From Dawidia soli (GTDB lineage: Bacteria; Bacteroidota; Bacteroidia; Cytophagales; Cyclobacteriaceae): a DNA stretch of 64,000 nt. Position 1 is the first letter of the stretch. Each line of letters begins with the position of its first letter. Of the stretch, positions 54,309-61,925 are shown in pieces. The stretch covers positions 1 through 64,000 of the forward strand of contig NZ_JAHESC010000006.1 in assembly GCF_018598185.1 (NCBI RefSeq), given 5' to 3'. A model generated the notes under the pieces. It worked only from the letters and a program-made list of their open reading frames with translations, searched no databases and had not been told where the DNA came from. Made by a program: the position numbers and the translations under genes.

Positions 54309-55679
54309 ATGGCACATAAACATATCTTCACCTGCCTTCTCACGCTCGCCTTACTGGGCGTGTCGTGCAGCGACCCGTACAACGATGTAAAGGAAAGCGA
54401 CATCGACTATGTTACCGGCGACAATAACCGTCCCGAAACCGGGCTCGACACCTGGATCCGTTCCACCTTCACCGAGCCCTACAACATACAGGTAAAATAC
54501 CGCTGGGACAACTCCGAGCTCGATCCCTATAAAACGCTTACGCCCCCCGACGTCGCCAAAGTGCAAGACGTCATGGATGTGGTCAAGCGCGTGTGGATCG
54601 ACACCTACAACGAGGTGGCTGATCCGGCGTTCATGAAGGAATATTGCCCCAAACAATTCCTGCTTGTCGGCAGCGCCAACTATAACCAGGACGGCTCCCG
54701 CACCATCGGTACGGCCGAGGGGGGGCGTAAGGTTGTACTGTTTGTGGTCAACGAATTTGAAGCCGACGACCGCGAAGAGGTGAAAAACCTGATGCATACC
54801 GTCGAGCACGAGTTTGGCCACATCCTGAATCAGACCATCAACTACCAGTCGGAATTCAAAGAAGTGACCGCCGGCAGCTACACTGCCAACTGGGCCACCA
54901 TACCGGTAGCCGAAGCGCGCCTGCGTGGCTATATCACTCCCTACGCCATGCTGTCGCCCAACGAAGACTTTGTGGAGATGGTAGCCACCATGCTCATCGA
55001 AGGCAAGCAGGGCTATGAGCGCATCCTGTCGTGCGAAACGAGCGCTGCCTCCCGCGCGCTCATTCGCCGCAAAGAGCAGCTGGTGGTAGACTACTTCCAG
55101 GAAAAATTCGGTATCAATTTCACGACGCTGCAAACCCGGGTACAGGAGGCTCTCGAGGAGCTGGCGCCCGCCACGCCCGAGCCCGAGCTGCCGCCGGTGT
55201 TCGATGTGTGGGGGTATGGCAAAGACTCTGTCGCCCTGGAATTTGATCTGTCGCGCTATACCTATCCGCAAGGTTTCGGCGAGGCCTTTGTCTTGGACTA
55301 CAACGCCGTGGCCAAAGAGAAAGGCCATCAGCTGGAGCTATACTTCCGCCTGGTCTTTACCGACGAAACGCACGTTCAGCTGCAGCGATACTACCGTCGC
55401 ACCAACGCCGCCGGCGAGCGCGAGTATCTACTGGCGACATTCGGCTTCGAGGTGATTCAACAGGACAACGGAGCATACGCACTGTACTATGATTACTCGC
55501 CGAACGAAGCCGGGCAATGGCTGATGGACCACGAGGCGTATCACATCATCGACTACTTCGCGCTCAACCAGTTCAGGATCGAGTGGGAGCGCACATCCTG
55601 CCCCGGCAGCGGCTGGGTGGGCTTATACCCGGTTAACGAACCCAACAACGGTTATACATTTGGTATCCTGGCTAACTGA
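54309..55679 (+). CDS. substrate import-associated zinc metallohydrolase lipoprotein
   Basis: 456 residues. Lipobox GVSC (Cys20). The zinc site is HTVEHEFGHILNQ with HEFGH at 167-171. The family is known by name as an HExxH lipoprotein found with SusC/SusD transporters (TIGR04549-type). The region after about 290 is a separate beta domain (AFVLDYNAVAKEKGHQLELYFRLVFTDETHV). The third zinc ligand is not certain from sequence. It probably trims or binds the imported substrate at the surface; it lies 23 bases after susD. Confidence 0.88.
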   Translation: MAHKHIFTCLLTLALLGVSCSDPYNDVKESDIDYVTGDNNRPETGLDTWIRSTFTEPYNIQVKYRWDNSELDPYKTLTPPDVAKVQDVMDVVKRVWIDTYNEVADPAFMKEYCPKQFLLVGSANYNQDGSRTIGTAEGGRKVVLFVVNEFEADDREEVKNLMHTVEHEFGHILNQTINYQSEFKEVTAGSYTANWATIPVAEARLRGYITPYAMLSPNEDFVEMVATMLIEGKQGYERILSCETSAASRALIRRKEQLVVDYFQEKFGINFTTLQTRVQEALEELAPATPEPELPPVFDVWGYGKDSVALEFDLSRYTYPQGFGEAFVLDYNAVAKEKGHQLELYFRLVFTDETHVQLQRYYRRTNAAGEREYLLATFGFEVIQQDNGAYALYYDYSPNEAGQWLMDHEAYHIIDYFALNQFRIEWERTSCPGSGWVGLYPVNEPNNGYTFGILAN

Positions 55680-55681
55680 CA

Positions 55682-57070
55682 ATGATTATGTTCCTGCATA
55701 AAATGATATCTTTCAATCGTACTATACGTCATGTCCTGCTGATCGCGGCCGCCGCCCTGTCTATGGCGGCTTGCGACCGGGACTATGAATCGATCTTTGG
55801 CGAGTCGACAGACCAACGCATCCGTGAAGCCATGGGTGAATACCAGACGCTGCTCACCAGCGCACCGAACGGCTGGCGCGCCATGCTCTACACGGGCTCG
55901 GGTGGAGGCTACTTCTATCACCTTCAGTTTAACGAAGACGGCAACGTGACCATGTTTTCGGACTTCAATGAAACGACGGCCGCCACCCCCAAGTCCAGTG
56001 AGTGGGTGCTGAAGGCATTGCAAAAGATCACGCTCACGTTCGAGACCTACTCGTATATACACCTGCCGGCAGACCCCGACGGAGAGACGAGTGGCGGGAC
56101 CAACGGCTCCGGCCTCTTGTCGGACTTCGAGTTTACATTCGTTCGCACCGCGGGCGACAGCGTTATCATGAAAGGCCTGCGTTACGCCAACGAGCTGGTA
56201 TTAATCAAGGCCACCGCGGAGGAGCGGGCGCAGATCGCGGACGAACGGGTACGTACCTTGCTGGAAGCCACCAAGGCCTATACGGCCGCGAACAACGGCC
56301 TGCGCCTGGAGCTTCCCAACGGCAAGATATTGCCGGTGCGTTTTGAAGTGACCCGCAAGATCTTCGGCGCACAGTATCTCTCCGCAGACAACAGCCAGAT
56401 CGTTACCTTCCGTACGCCTTTCACCCTGTCCCTGGACGGCATTCAACTGCGCGACGCGTTGCAGATCGACGGTTATAGCATCCGGGCATTGCATTGGGAT
56501 GCCGACAACGGAGTGTATACCGCACAGCTGGCCAATCCGGTAGCCTTGTATAACGACACGGACCCACTCATCCTGGAGCCTACCACCACGCTGGCATCCG
56601 TCATGGGGCGCGACTATAAAGTGATCGCCATTCCGGCCAATCCATACGAGAACAGGATCCCCGGGCAGTCACGCGACTTTGTCGACATCTACGACATGGC
56701 TGCCAGTGAGCTGTCACAACGGGCGACGCCCATCGGCCTGCACGAAATGTTCTTTGTGTTCGACCCCATCAACCAGGAAATGGCGTTTAATGTGAACTTG
56801 TCGCAAGTACAAGGCGGCATCGAACGATACCCGATCGTGGCGCAATGGGTTTATGACTATACCATCGCCGCCGACGGCACCCTGGAGCTGACCTCGAAGC
56901 GGTCCAACGAAAGCGCCAACATTACATCCTTCGAAATGCGTACCATACTGCAACACCTGGAAGACGACACCTTCACCCTGCATTACATCGCCGGAGGCTT
57001 CGACCTTATCGGCGGCCTCTATAGTAAGGAGAGCGTCGACTTCACTGTTGCCGGCATCCTGGGCAATTAA
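55682..57070 (+). CDS. DUF4302 lipoprotein of the import locus
   Basis: 462 residues with lipobox SMAAC (Cys31 from the first ATG; a second in-frame ATG seven codons in also gives a signal). DUF4302 is recognised by ESTDQRIREAMGEYQTLLTSAPNGWRAMLYTGSGGGYFYHLQFNEDGNVTMFSD. Members are nearly always encoded with the zinc metallohydrolase lipoprotein and a SusC/SusD pair, as here, two bases behind that gene. No catalytic motif is evident; a surface binding or accessory role is inferred. Confidence 0.87.
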   Translation: MIMFLHKMISFNRTIRHVLLIAAAALSMAACDRDYESIFGESTDQRIREAMGEYQTLLTSAPNGWRAMLYTGSGGGYFYHLQFNEDGNVTMFSDFNETTAATPKSSEWVLKALQKITLTFETYSYIHLPADPDGETSGGTNGSGLLSDFEFTFVRTAGDSVIMKGLRYANELVLIKATAEERAQIADERVRTLLEATKAYTAANNGLRLELPNGKILPVRFEVTRKIFGAQYLSADNSQIVTFRTPFTLSLDGIQLRDALQIDGYSIRALHWDADNGVYTAQLANPVALYNDTDPLILEPTTTLASVMGRDYKVIAIPANPYENRIPGQSRDFVDIYDMAASELSQRATPIGLHEMFFVFDPINQEMAFNVNLSQVQGGIERYPIVAQWVYDYTIAADGTLELTSKRSNESANITSFEMRTILQHLEDDTFTLHYIAGGFDLIGGLYSKESVDFTVAGILGN

Positions 57071-57099
57071 AAAAATACTGTTAGTTAGGTTAGTGTAGT

Positions 57100-57125
57100 C
57101 CTGTCGGGCAGTTTTGTCCGGCAGG
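57100..57125. repeat. REP-like CCTG-rich palindrome, copy 3
   Basis: CCTGTCGG and CCGGCAGG pair (one G-U) around GCAGTTTTGT in the gap between two genes of the import locus. Related in core motifs to elements at 22.7 and 45.07 kb. Confidence 0.5.
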
Positions 57126-57146
57126 GCTTACTTAAACAACATCACC

Positions 57147-57611
57147 ATGATCCATTCTATCCGAATCTGTATACTGCTCCTGGTCGCCGCCGGAGGCCTG
57201 CTCTCAACGGCTTGCCAGGACGACGACAGCCATTCCAAAACTGCCGCCGACGAGCAAATCGAAAAGCTGACCGGCCGCTGGAAAGCCACCACGGTGACCC
57301 TGGACGGCGCCGTTCAGGAGGCTTACGCCGAGACTGTCTTTACCGTATCGCCGCTTACCGCCGGCACGAACATGAGCTACACCATCGAAGAGAACCCTTC
57401 GGACAGCCCCTGGCGCGCAGCTTCCGGCGGCCGCCTTTTCTTCGACACCCAGGACCCCACGGAATACCTGACCCGCGAAGACGACGTACGCATTTCCTAC
57501 GACGTGACAGAGACCACGCTGATCTTTGAATTTACGTACGCCGAGCCTTCTTCCACGGGGCGCACAGACGGCGTTGTCGGCGATTGGAAATTTGTTTTGA
57601 CGAAAGAGTAA
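57147..57611 (+). CDS. small lipoprotein, DUF5004-like
   Basis: 154 residues; lipobox LSTAC (Cys23) followed by QDDDSHSK, an acidic surface-export-like signal. The mature part (IEKLTGRWKATTVTLDGAVQ... TVSPLTAGTNMSYTIEENPSDSPWRAASGGRLFFD... VGDWKFVLTKE) has the W-containing strand and length of lipocalin-like DUF5004 domains. ATG chosen over an upstream TTG inside the REP-like element. It probably closes the import operon; its role is unknown. Confidence 0.72.
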   Translation: MIHSIRICILLLVAAGGLLSTACQDDDSHSKTAADEQIEKLTGRWKATTVTLDGAVQEAYAETVFTVSPLTAGTNMSYTIEENPSDSPWRAASGGRLFFDTQDPTEYLTREDDVRISYDVTETTLIFEFTYAEPSSTGRTDGVVGDWKFVLTKE

Positions 57612-57664
57612 TGGCCAATAAAAGCGCTGTCATTCGGCCGTTTTTTCAAGTAGTCCAAAACATT

Positions 57665-57672
57665 TACTTTTG
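57665..57672 (+). promoter_or_regulatory. promoter-like TACTTTTG before the DUF1684 gene
   Basis: TACTTTTG matches TAnnTTTG, with a T-rich GTTTTTTC about 15-22 bases upstream, and ends 21 bases before the next ATG. It suggests that the DUF1684 gene is not part of the import operon. Confidence 0.5.
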
Positions 57673-57693
57673 GTACTCTATAACGTCCATGAT

Positions 57694-58311
57694 ATGAAAA
57701 AGGTCTTTTTGTTGTTCCTTAGCCTGCTGAGCCTCGACCTATCCGCCCAGAACGATACCACCCGGGCTGCTTCGGAGATCGCGGCGTTTCAAAAAAAGCT
57801 CGACGAGGAATACAAGGATCCCAAACAATCGCCGCTGGAGCCGAAAGACCTGCCAAAGTTTAACGGACATGAGTTTTTCGCCGTGGATTTGAGCTACCGG
57901 GTTACGGCGAAATTCGTCCGGGTAGAAAATGCATCCTTCTTTCAGCTCAAAACGACTACCACGCGTCTCTCCACGGAACGAATCTATGCCTTTGCCGAGT
58001 TTACATTAAAGGATAAGCAATTCAGACTACCCATCTACCAATCGAAAGACCTGATGGCCAGCGCAGAATATGCAGATTACTTGTTTTTTCCTTTCAGCGA
58101 TCTGACCAATGGGAAGGGGAGCTATGGTGGCGGCCGCTACATAGACCTGAGAATACCTCCGCAAGGGCAGGAGTGGATCATCATCGATTTCAACCAGGCT
58201 TATAATCCCTATTGTGCCTACAACCACAAATATTCGTGTCCGCTGGTGCCGGAAGCAAATCAAATGGATATCGAGGTACCGGCCGGCGTGAAGGTTCCGC
58301 AGAAGATATGA
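57694..58311 (+). CDS. DUF1684 secreted protein
   Basis: 205 residues. Signal peptide MKKVFLLFLSLLSLDLSAQ. The DUF1684 core is clear: SPLEPKDLPKFNGHEFFAVDLSYRVTAKFVRV, FPFSDLTNGKGSYGGGRYIDLRIPPQGQEWIIIDFNQAYNPYCAYNHKYSCPLVPEANQMDIEVPAGVK, with the conserved Asn/Pro/Cys pattern near the end. The family is widespread and uncharacterised. The ATG giving a signal peptide is used instead of one eight codons upstream, which would overlap the promoter box. Confidence 0.88.
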   Translation: MKKVFLLFLSLLSLDLSAQNDTTRAASEIAAFQKKLDEEYKDPKQSPLEPKDLPKFNGHEFFAVDLSYRVTAKFVRVENASFFQLKTTTTRLSTERIYAFAEFTLKDKQFRLPIYQSKDLMASAEYADYLFFPFSDLTNGKGSYGGGRYIDLRIPPQGQEWIIIDFNQAYNPYCAYNHKYSCPLVPEANQMDIEVPAGVKVPQKI

Positions 58312-58426
58312 GATCGGAGGAATGACTATCCATGAGCCGCCTGTCGATCTGTAACACTGGTCGCAAACATCACATTAAGACCGTCGGGAAAGTCGGCACC
58401 TCTCTTCCCGGGCGCGTCAAGTAAGC

Positions 58427-58750
58427 TTATTCACACTTCAGCGCTTCTTCAACTTCGATCATCAGCAGGGTATGGTCGAGGATCTCGTACAACAGCCGCA
58501 GCTCGTTGTACGTCATGGCAAACATCATGGAAAAATCGCGTGTAGGAATATAGATGGCGCGCTCGTCATAGTCGGCCAGGCAACATTCTGCTGCAAGTGT
58601 TTCACGGATGTATGTGGTGAAATCGGTGGTTTGTGAGCGGCTTAACAGCAGGGAAATGTTGCCAAAGGTGAGGTGCACGGCATTGTGGCAGGTACATTTC
58701 TTGGTGAATCCAAAAGAATTCTGGTGGTACGTGATATCCGAGCACAGCAT
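58427..58750 (-). CDS. DUF6686-like small protein
   Basis: 107 residues without signal peptide. The pattern of a short Cys-containing start (FTKKCTCHNAVHLTFGNISLLLS), then a helix (FTTYIRETLAAE) and RAIYIPTRDFSMMFAMTYNELRLLYEILDHTLLMIEVEEAL resembles the small Bacteroidota family DUF6686. Codon use is normal. It stands alone with palindrome-rich sequence upstream. Function unknown. Confidence 0.68.
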   Translation of the reverse strand: MLCSDITYHQNSFGFTKKCTCHNAVHLTFGNISLLLSRSQTTDFTTYIRETLAAECCLADYDERAIYIPTRDFSMMFAMTYNELRLLYEILDHTLLMIEVEEALKCE

Positions 58751-58904
58751 GCGGGTATATATTAAAAATAAAACATCAGGATGCCGGGGGTAAGGCTCCC
58801 TGCCGCCATACAGACACTACTGGCGAGCAGGGGCTTACCGTACAGGTTCTTGCTTGTTTTGCCTGTCCCGATCCATTTCTCTTTTTATGTTTTGGCGGGT
58901 GAGC

Positions 58905-58976
58905 CTCCCTGCTTGAATGGTATTCGATGGTTCAAGGCAGGGAGCTCCCCAGTTCAAAAATCGGGAATGCATTCCC
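58905..58976. repeat. three consecutive palindromes
   Basis: CTCCCTGCTTGAA (58905-58917) pairs with TTCAAGGCAGGGAG (58931-58944, one bulge); GGGAGCTCCC (58940-58949) and GGGAATGCATTCCC (58963-58976) are perfect palindromes. The first two overlap. GCATTCCC recurs once more directly after. Confidence 0.75.
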
Positions 58977-59079
58977 ACATGCATTCCCTTTCATTACCTA
59001 ACCTATGAGAGAGTACCAACGGGTCACTTATTGCTAAATGATGGCTCAAAGATGGGAGTCAATCTTATTCGCTTCAATG

Positions 59080-59104
59080 ATTATTTAGAATATTTCTAAA
59101 TAAT
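59080..59104. repeat. AT-rich hairpin with perfect 11-bp arms
   Basis: ATTATTTAGAA and TTCTAAATAAT flank TAT. The arms are perfect. It lies in the gene-free region; cruciform extrusion or protein binding is possible but not supported further. Confidence 0.7.
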
Positions 59105-59237
59105 ACCTTTTGGAGGTGAGGGATATCTATTGATGCTAACTTCCAGGAGGTAGAGAGACAGAAGAAAATGGCGATGATGTTTCGGTAGAAGGGCCGGGAT
59201 ACTCCGGGTCAAAGCCACGTATCCAGCATGGATAAAG

Positions 59238-59320
59238 CATAGTTAAAGCATAGTTAAAGCACTGATAAGCCACTATAGGTGGTGTTGCTTTATCAGTGCT
59301 TTAACTATGCTTTAACTATG
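59238..59320. repeat. 31-bp perfect inverted repeat built of 11-bp units
   Basis: The arms at 59238-59268 and 59290-59320 are exact reverse complements with a 21-base centre that has its own short hairpin (CCAC/GTGG). Each arm consists of 11-bp units; the right arm region reads CTTTATCAGTG (59288-59298), then CTTTAACTATG twice. It ends 28 bases past the stop of the formylglycine-enzyme-like gene and could act as its terminator, but no T run is present. Confidence 0.9.
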
Positions 59321-59348
59321 GCTGCACATTTGGATTACTATGCTTGAT

Positions 59349-60389
59349 CTAGGATTTATCCTTGACGCATCTAAAACCAAGGTTATTTGAAGCACTCTTC
59401 ACTTCACCCTTGCCGCGGCTCCCGGCCTTATACCGGATACAATACTCATCACTGCATAGGAAAGACCCCCCACGCTGCACGCGCTTTACCGCTCCGGGCT
59501 CATCGGGGTCCAGGCTGTTTTCCGGCCCCTGAGGATTCTTCGCCGGGCTCTGTGCATAATAATCAGGGCGGTAAAAATCCTCGCACCATTCCCACACATT
59601 TCCCTCCATGTCATAGAGTCCCCGCGCATTCGGCGGAAAAGATCTTACAGGCGCCAAGGTAGTATACCCATCTTCCGACGTGTTCCCTTCCGGAAACACG
59701 CCTTGAAAAATATTGGCGACCCACTGGCCGCCGGGCTTCAGCTCCGTACCCCAATAGTAGGGTTGTGCGTCCTTGCCGGCACGTGCGGCGTACTCCCATT
59801 CTGCTTCTGTCGGCAGGCGTTTGCCCGCCCACCGGGCATAGGCGGCAGCGTCCTCGTAACAGACCTGCACGACGGGGTCGTTCGGTCGTCCGTTGATCGT
59901 CGTCTTCGGTCCCTGCGGATGGCGCCAGTCGGCACCGGCCATATAGGTCCACCACTGCAGCGGGTTTTCTAACGACACGCTCCGAGCAGGCGGTGTAAAC
60001 ACCGCCGAGCCGGCGACTAAACTTTCTACCGGTATATTTGGAAAATCCTTTGGATCGGGTGCGATCTCCGCCACCGTGCGATACCCGGTAGCCGCCACGA
60101 AGGCAGCAAACTCGGCATTTGTCACTTCATGCTCGTCCATCCAAAAGCCATCTACCGTCACGGGGTGCAATGGATGTGCATCCCAAAAGTCCGGCTCTGG
60201 AGAACCCATGGTAAACGTGCCGCCTTCGATCCAGATCATCTTTGGTGGCACGGTATCCGTTTGCACGGGGGCCGACGCCGTGGGTTCGGAAGAGGGTGTT
60301 TCAGGGGTAGTTTTTGTCTGACAGGCGCTCAGCGATAAGGTCAGGGCCAGCGCTGTCAGCAGGGTCGACGGATGACATGGGTGATGCAT
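59349..60389 (-). CDS. formylglycine-generating-enzyme-like lipoprotein
   Basis: 346 residues. Lipobox LSAC (Cys23), a Thr/Pro-rich linker (about 25-48), then a full FGE-sulfatase (SUMF1) domain: MIWIEGGTFTMGS, DEHEVTNAEFAAF, RLPTEAEWEYAARAG, GLYDMEGNVWEWCEDFY and RGGSFLCSDEYCIRYK. The last motif carries Cys312 and Cys317 in the spacing of the copper-binding cysteines of true FGEs, a feature lacking in many SUMF1-like paralogues. It might activate exported sulfatases, though none is encoded in the window; another oxidative role is possible. Confidence 0.9.
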   Translation of the reverse strand: MHHPCHPSTLLTALALTLSLSACQTKTTPETPSSEPTASAPVQTDTVPPKMIWIEGGTFTMGSPEPDFWDAHPLHPVTVDGFWMDEHEVTNAEFAAFVAATGYRTVAEIAPDPKDFPNIPVESLVAGSAVFTPPARSVSLENPLQWWTYMAGADWRHPQGPKTTINGRPNDPVVQVCYEDAAAYARWAGKRLPTEAEWEYAARAGKDAQPYYWGTELKPGGQWVANIFQGVFPEGNTSEDGYTTLAPVRSFPPNARGLYDMEGNVWEWCEDFYRPDYYAQSPAKNPQGPENSLDPDEPGAVKRVQRGGSFLCSDEYCIRYKAGSRGKGEVKSASNNLGFRCVKDKS

Positions 60390-60527
60390 GTGTGTAAAAT
60401 TAGAACTTATGGCCGCTTACCGCGCGCATTTATACAAGTGGTCGAACTCAGCACGGTTGGCGTCGGAATATCGATCCAGACCACCCACGTAATGTCGAAA
60501 GAGCTTGATCACGCATATGGAAGGTCG

Positions 60528-60609
60528 AAAGTCGTACGAAAAAGTGTTGGTTTTAATGAAAAGTCGTACGAAAAAGTGTTCGGTTTAACAAAAAGTCGTA
60601 CGAAAAAAT
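60528..60609. repeat. three direct repeats of exactly 32-bp period
   Basis: AAAGTCGTACGAAAAAGTGTT starts at 60528 and 60560; a third copy at 60592 keeps AAAGTCGTACGAAAAA and then diverges. The linkers (GGTTTTAATGA, CGGTTTAACAA) are also similar. Each copy contains the palindrome CGTACG within GTCGTACGA. The array ends 33 bases before the ATPase scar. Too short and too similar between copies for a CRISPR. Confidence 0.88.
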
Positions 60610-60642
60610 GTAGAACGTATAAAATACGCTAAAAAACAAGCT

Positions 60643-60858
60643 ATGATACGGTAAGCGTCGGAAGCATTACGTCATTGGAAGGAATCATCGATTCGTAAAC
60701 CGTTGATTATTCGAGGAGCGCGGCAGGTCGGGATCCCTTCTCCGGCTGTTCGTACATCTATGTCTGATTTCAGGGAAGAATCCTGGATGACTAACCTTCC
60801 ATTATATGCAATTCATGAAATTCTACGATGGAAAATCGAAGAAGAGGACGGGGCGTGA
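60643..60858 (+). pseudogene. remnant of an AAA ATPase (DUF4143-type) gene
   Basis: One frame reads MIR, a TAA stop at 60652, then ASEALRHWKESSIRKPLIIR and GARQVG, which is the N terminus of DUF4143-type ATPases up to the Walker A motif (GARQVGKT). It breaks off at GARQVG|IPS. The same frame continues to NLPLYAIHEIL and stops at TGA; PLYA(V/I) near the end is a feature I associate with the C terminus of these ATPases. So both ends seem retained around a large in-frame deletion, about 1.1 kb if the usual size of roughly 400 residues is assumed. The N-terminal identification is firm; the C-terminal one is tentative. Confidence 0.6.
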
Positions 60859-60921
60859 TCTGGACTTTCTGGCGGGTTGATTTGGACAGCGGTCGTGCGT
60901 ATTTTTATAAAAAAGACCGGT

Positions 60922-61908
60922 ATGAAGCACGCCACGATCCTTGTGCCCAATGGCCAGAGCAACCTCAGCAGTGTAGTGGGGGCTTATAAGTTCCTGATCA
61001 AGGCCAATCAGTATTGCGAGCAGCGCGGCGAGGAAAAGATCTTTAACGTCCAGGTGGTCGGCGTGCAATCGCGGGTGGATTTGTACGACGGTCTCTTCTC
61101 CATTACGCCGCACGCGCATATCGACGCTGTGAAAAAGACTGACCTGATCATCATTCCCGCGGGGCACTACGACTTTGAACGGCTGGTGGGCGATAACCAG
61201 GAGATCGTTGCCTGGGTACAGCACCAGTACAAGCTTGGTGCGGAGGTTGCCAGCATCTGTACCGGTGTTTTTATCCTGGCGGCAACGGGTTTACTGGACG
61301 GCAGGGGATGCTCCACGCATTGGAATGCCGCGCGGTCATTCCGCCAGATGTTCCCCAGCGTTACGCTGTTACCCGATAAGCTGGTGACGGACGAGCATGG
61401 TCTGTATACCAACGGCGGGGCCTTTTCCTACTTGAACCTGATGCTGTACCTGGTCGAGAAATATTACGACCGGGCGACGGCTGTTTTTTGTGCCAAGATC
61501 TTTCAGGTCGATATCAATCGCACGAGTCAGTCGCCGTTTGTGATCTTTGAGGCTCAAAAGGATCACGAGGACGAGCTTATCAAGAAAGCGCAGTTGTTTA
61601 TTGAGGAGAACCTGCGCGAACGGATCTCCATGGAAGATGTGGCGGAACGGTATACGCTCAGCCGCCGCAACTTTGACCGGCGTTTTATAAAAGCCACGGG
61701 CAACACCCCGTTAGAATATCAACAGCGACTAAAGATCGAGCTGGCCAAAAAGATGCTCGAAACCAGCCGCCGCACGGTAAAGGAAGTCATGTACGAGTCT
61801 GGCTATGCCGATGCCAAGGCTTTTCGCGAGACGTTTCGTAAGATCACGGGACTGCTGCCGCTGGATTACCGGAGCCGCTACAATAAAGAATTTGTCACCT
61901 ACCGATAG
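60922..61908 (+). CDS. GlxA-type transcriptional regulator (PfpI plus AraC HTH)
   Basis: 328 residues. DJ-1/PfpI-like ligand domain (about 3-175; HATILVPNGQSNLSSVVGAYKFL, IIIPAGHYDFERL, VASICTGVFILAATGLLDGRGCSTHW with the nucleophile-elbow Cys) followed by an AraC-type double helix-turn-helix (about 220-318; ISMEDVAERYTLSRRNFDRRFIKATGNTPLEYQQRLKIELAKKML, VMYESGYADAKAFRETFRKITGLLPLDYR). The start is the ATG at MKHATILVPNG, since the upstream extension lacks homology. It is convergent with a methyltransferase gene; target genes are unknown. Confidence 0.93.
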   Translation: MKHATILVPNGQSNLSSVVGAYKFLIKANQYCEQRGEEKIFNVQVVGVQSRVDLYDGLFSITPHAHIDAVKKTDLIIIPAGHYDFERLVGDNQEIVAWVQHQYKLGAEVASICTGVFILAATGLLDGRGCSTHWNAARSFRQMFPSVTLLPDKLVTDEHGLYTNGGAFSYLNLMLYLVEKYYDRATAVFCAKIFQVDINRTSQSPFVIFEAQKDHEDELIKKAQLFIEENLRERISMEDVAERYTLSRRNFDRRFIKATGNTPLEYQQRLKIELAKKMLETSRRTVKEVMYESGYADAKAFRETFRKITGLLPLDYRSRYNKEFVTYR

Positions 61909-61925
61909 TGGTCGGCCAAGCCGGT

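Larger units (their letters stand above)
58751..59348. other. gene-free, palindrome-rich region
   Basis: Nearly 600 bases without a credible gene. The two short frames here (58.8-59.1 kb) show no family, lack signals and cross palindromes. The region holds three stacked palindromes, an AT-rich hairpin and a long inverted repeat, listed separately. It may be an insertion hot spot or the remains of lost genes. Confidence 0.65.
60390..60921. other. region of repeats and gene scar upstream of the GlxA-type gene
   Basis: No intact gene. It contains three 32-bp direct repeats followed by the remains of an AAA ATPase gene, both listed separately. A frame crossing the repeats is repeat-derived and not considered a gene. 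From about 60390 to 60527 I see nothing. Confidence 0.65.

Noticed and set aside
54351-55328. 325-codon minus-strand open frame
   Set aside because: Antisense to the metallohydrolase lipoprotein, whose HEFGH motif and lipobox fix the real frame.
58781-59099. Two short plus-strand frames in the gene desert
   Set aside because: They cross palindromes, overlap each other in different frames and show no recognisable family.
60528-60609. Possible CRISPR array
   Set aside because: Only three copies, inter-repeat segments of about 11 bases that resemble each other, and no cas genes.
60372-60632. 86-codon frame crossing the 32-bp repeats
   Set aside because: Its second half is only a translation of the repeats (32 is not a multiple of 3, so copies shift frame) and no start signal or family is seen.
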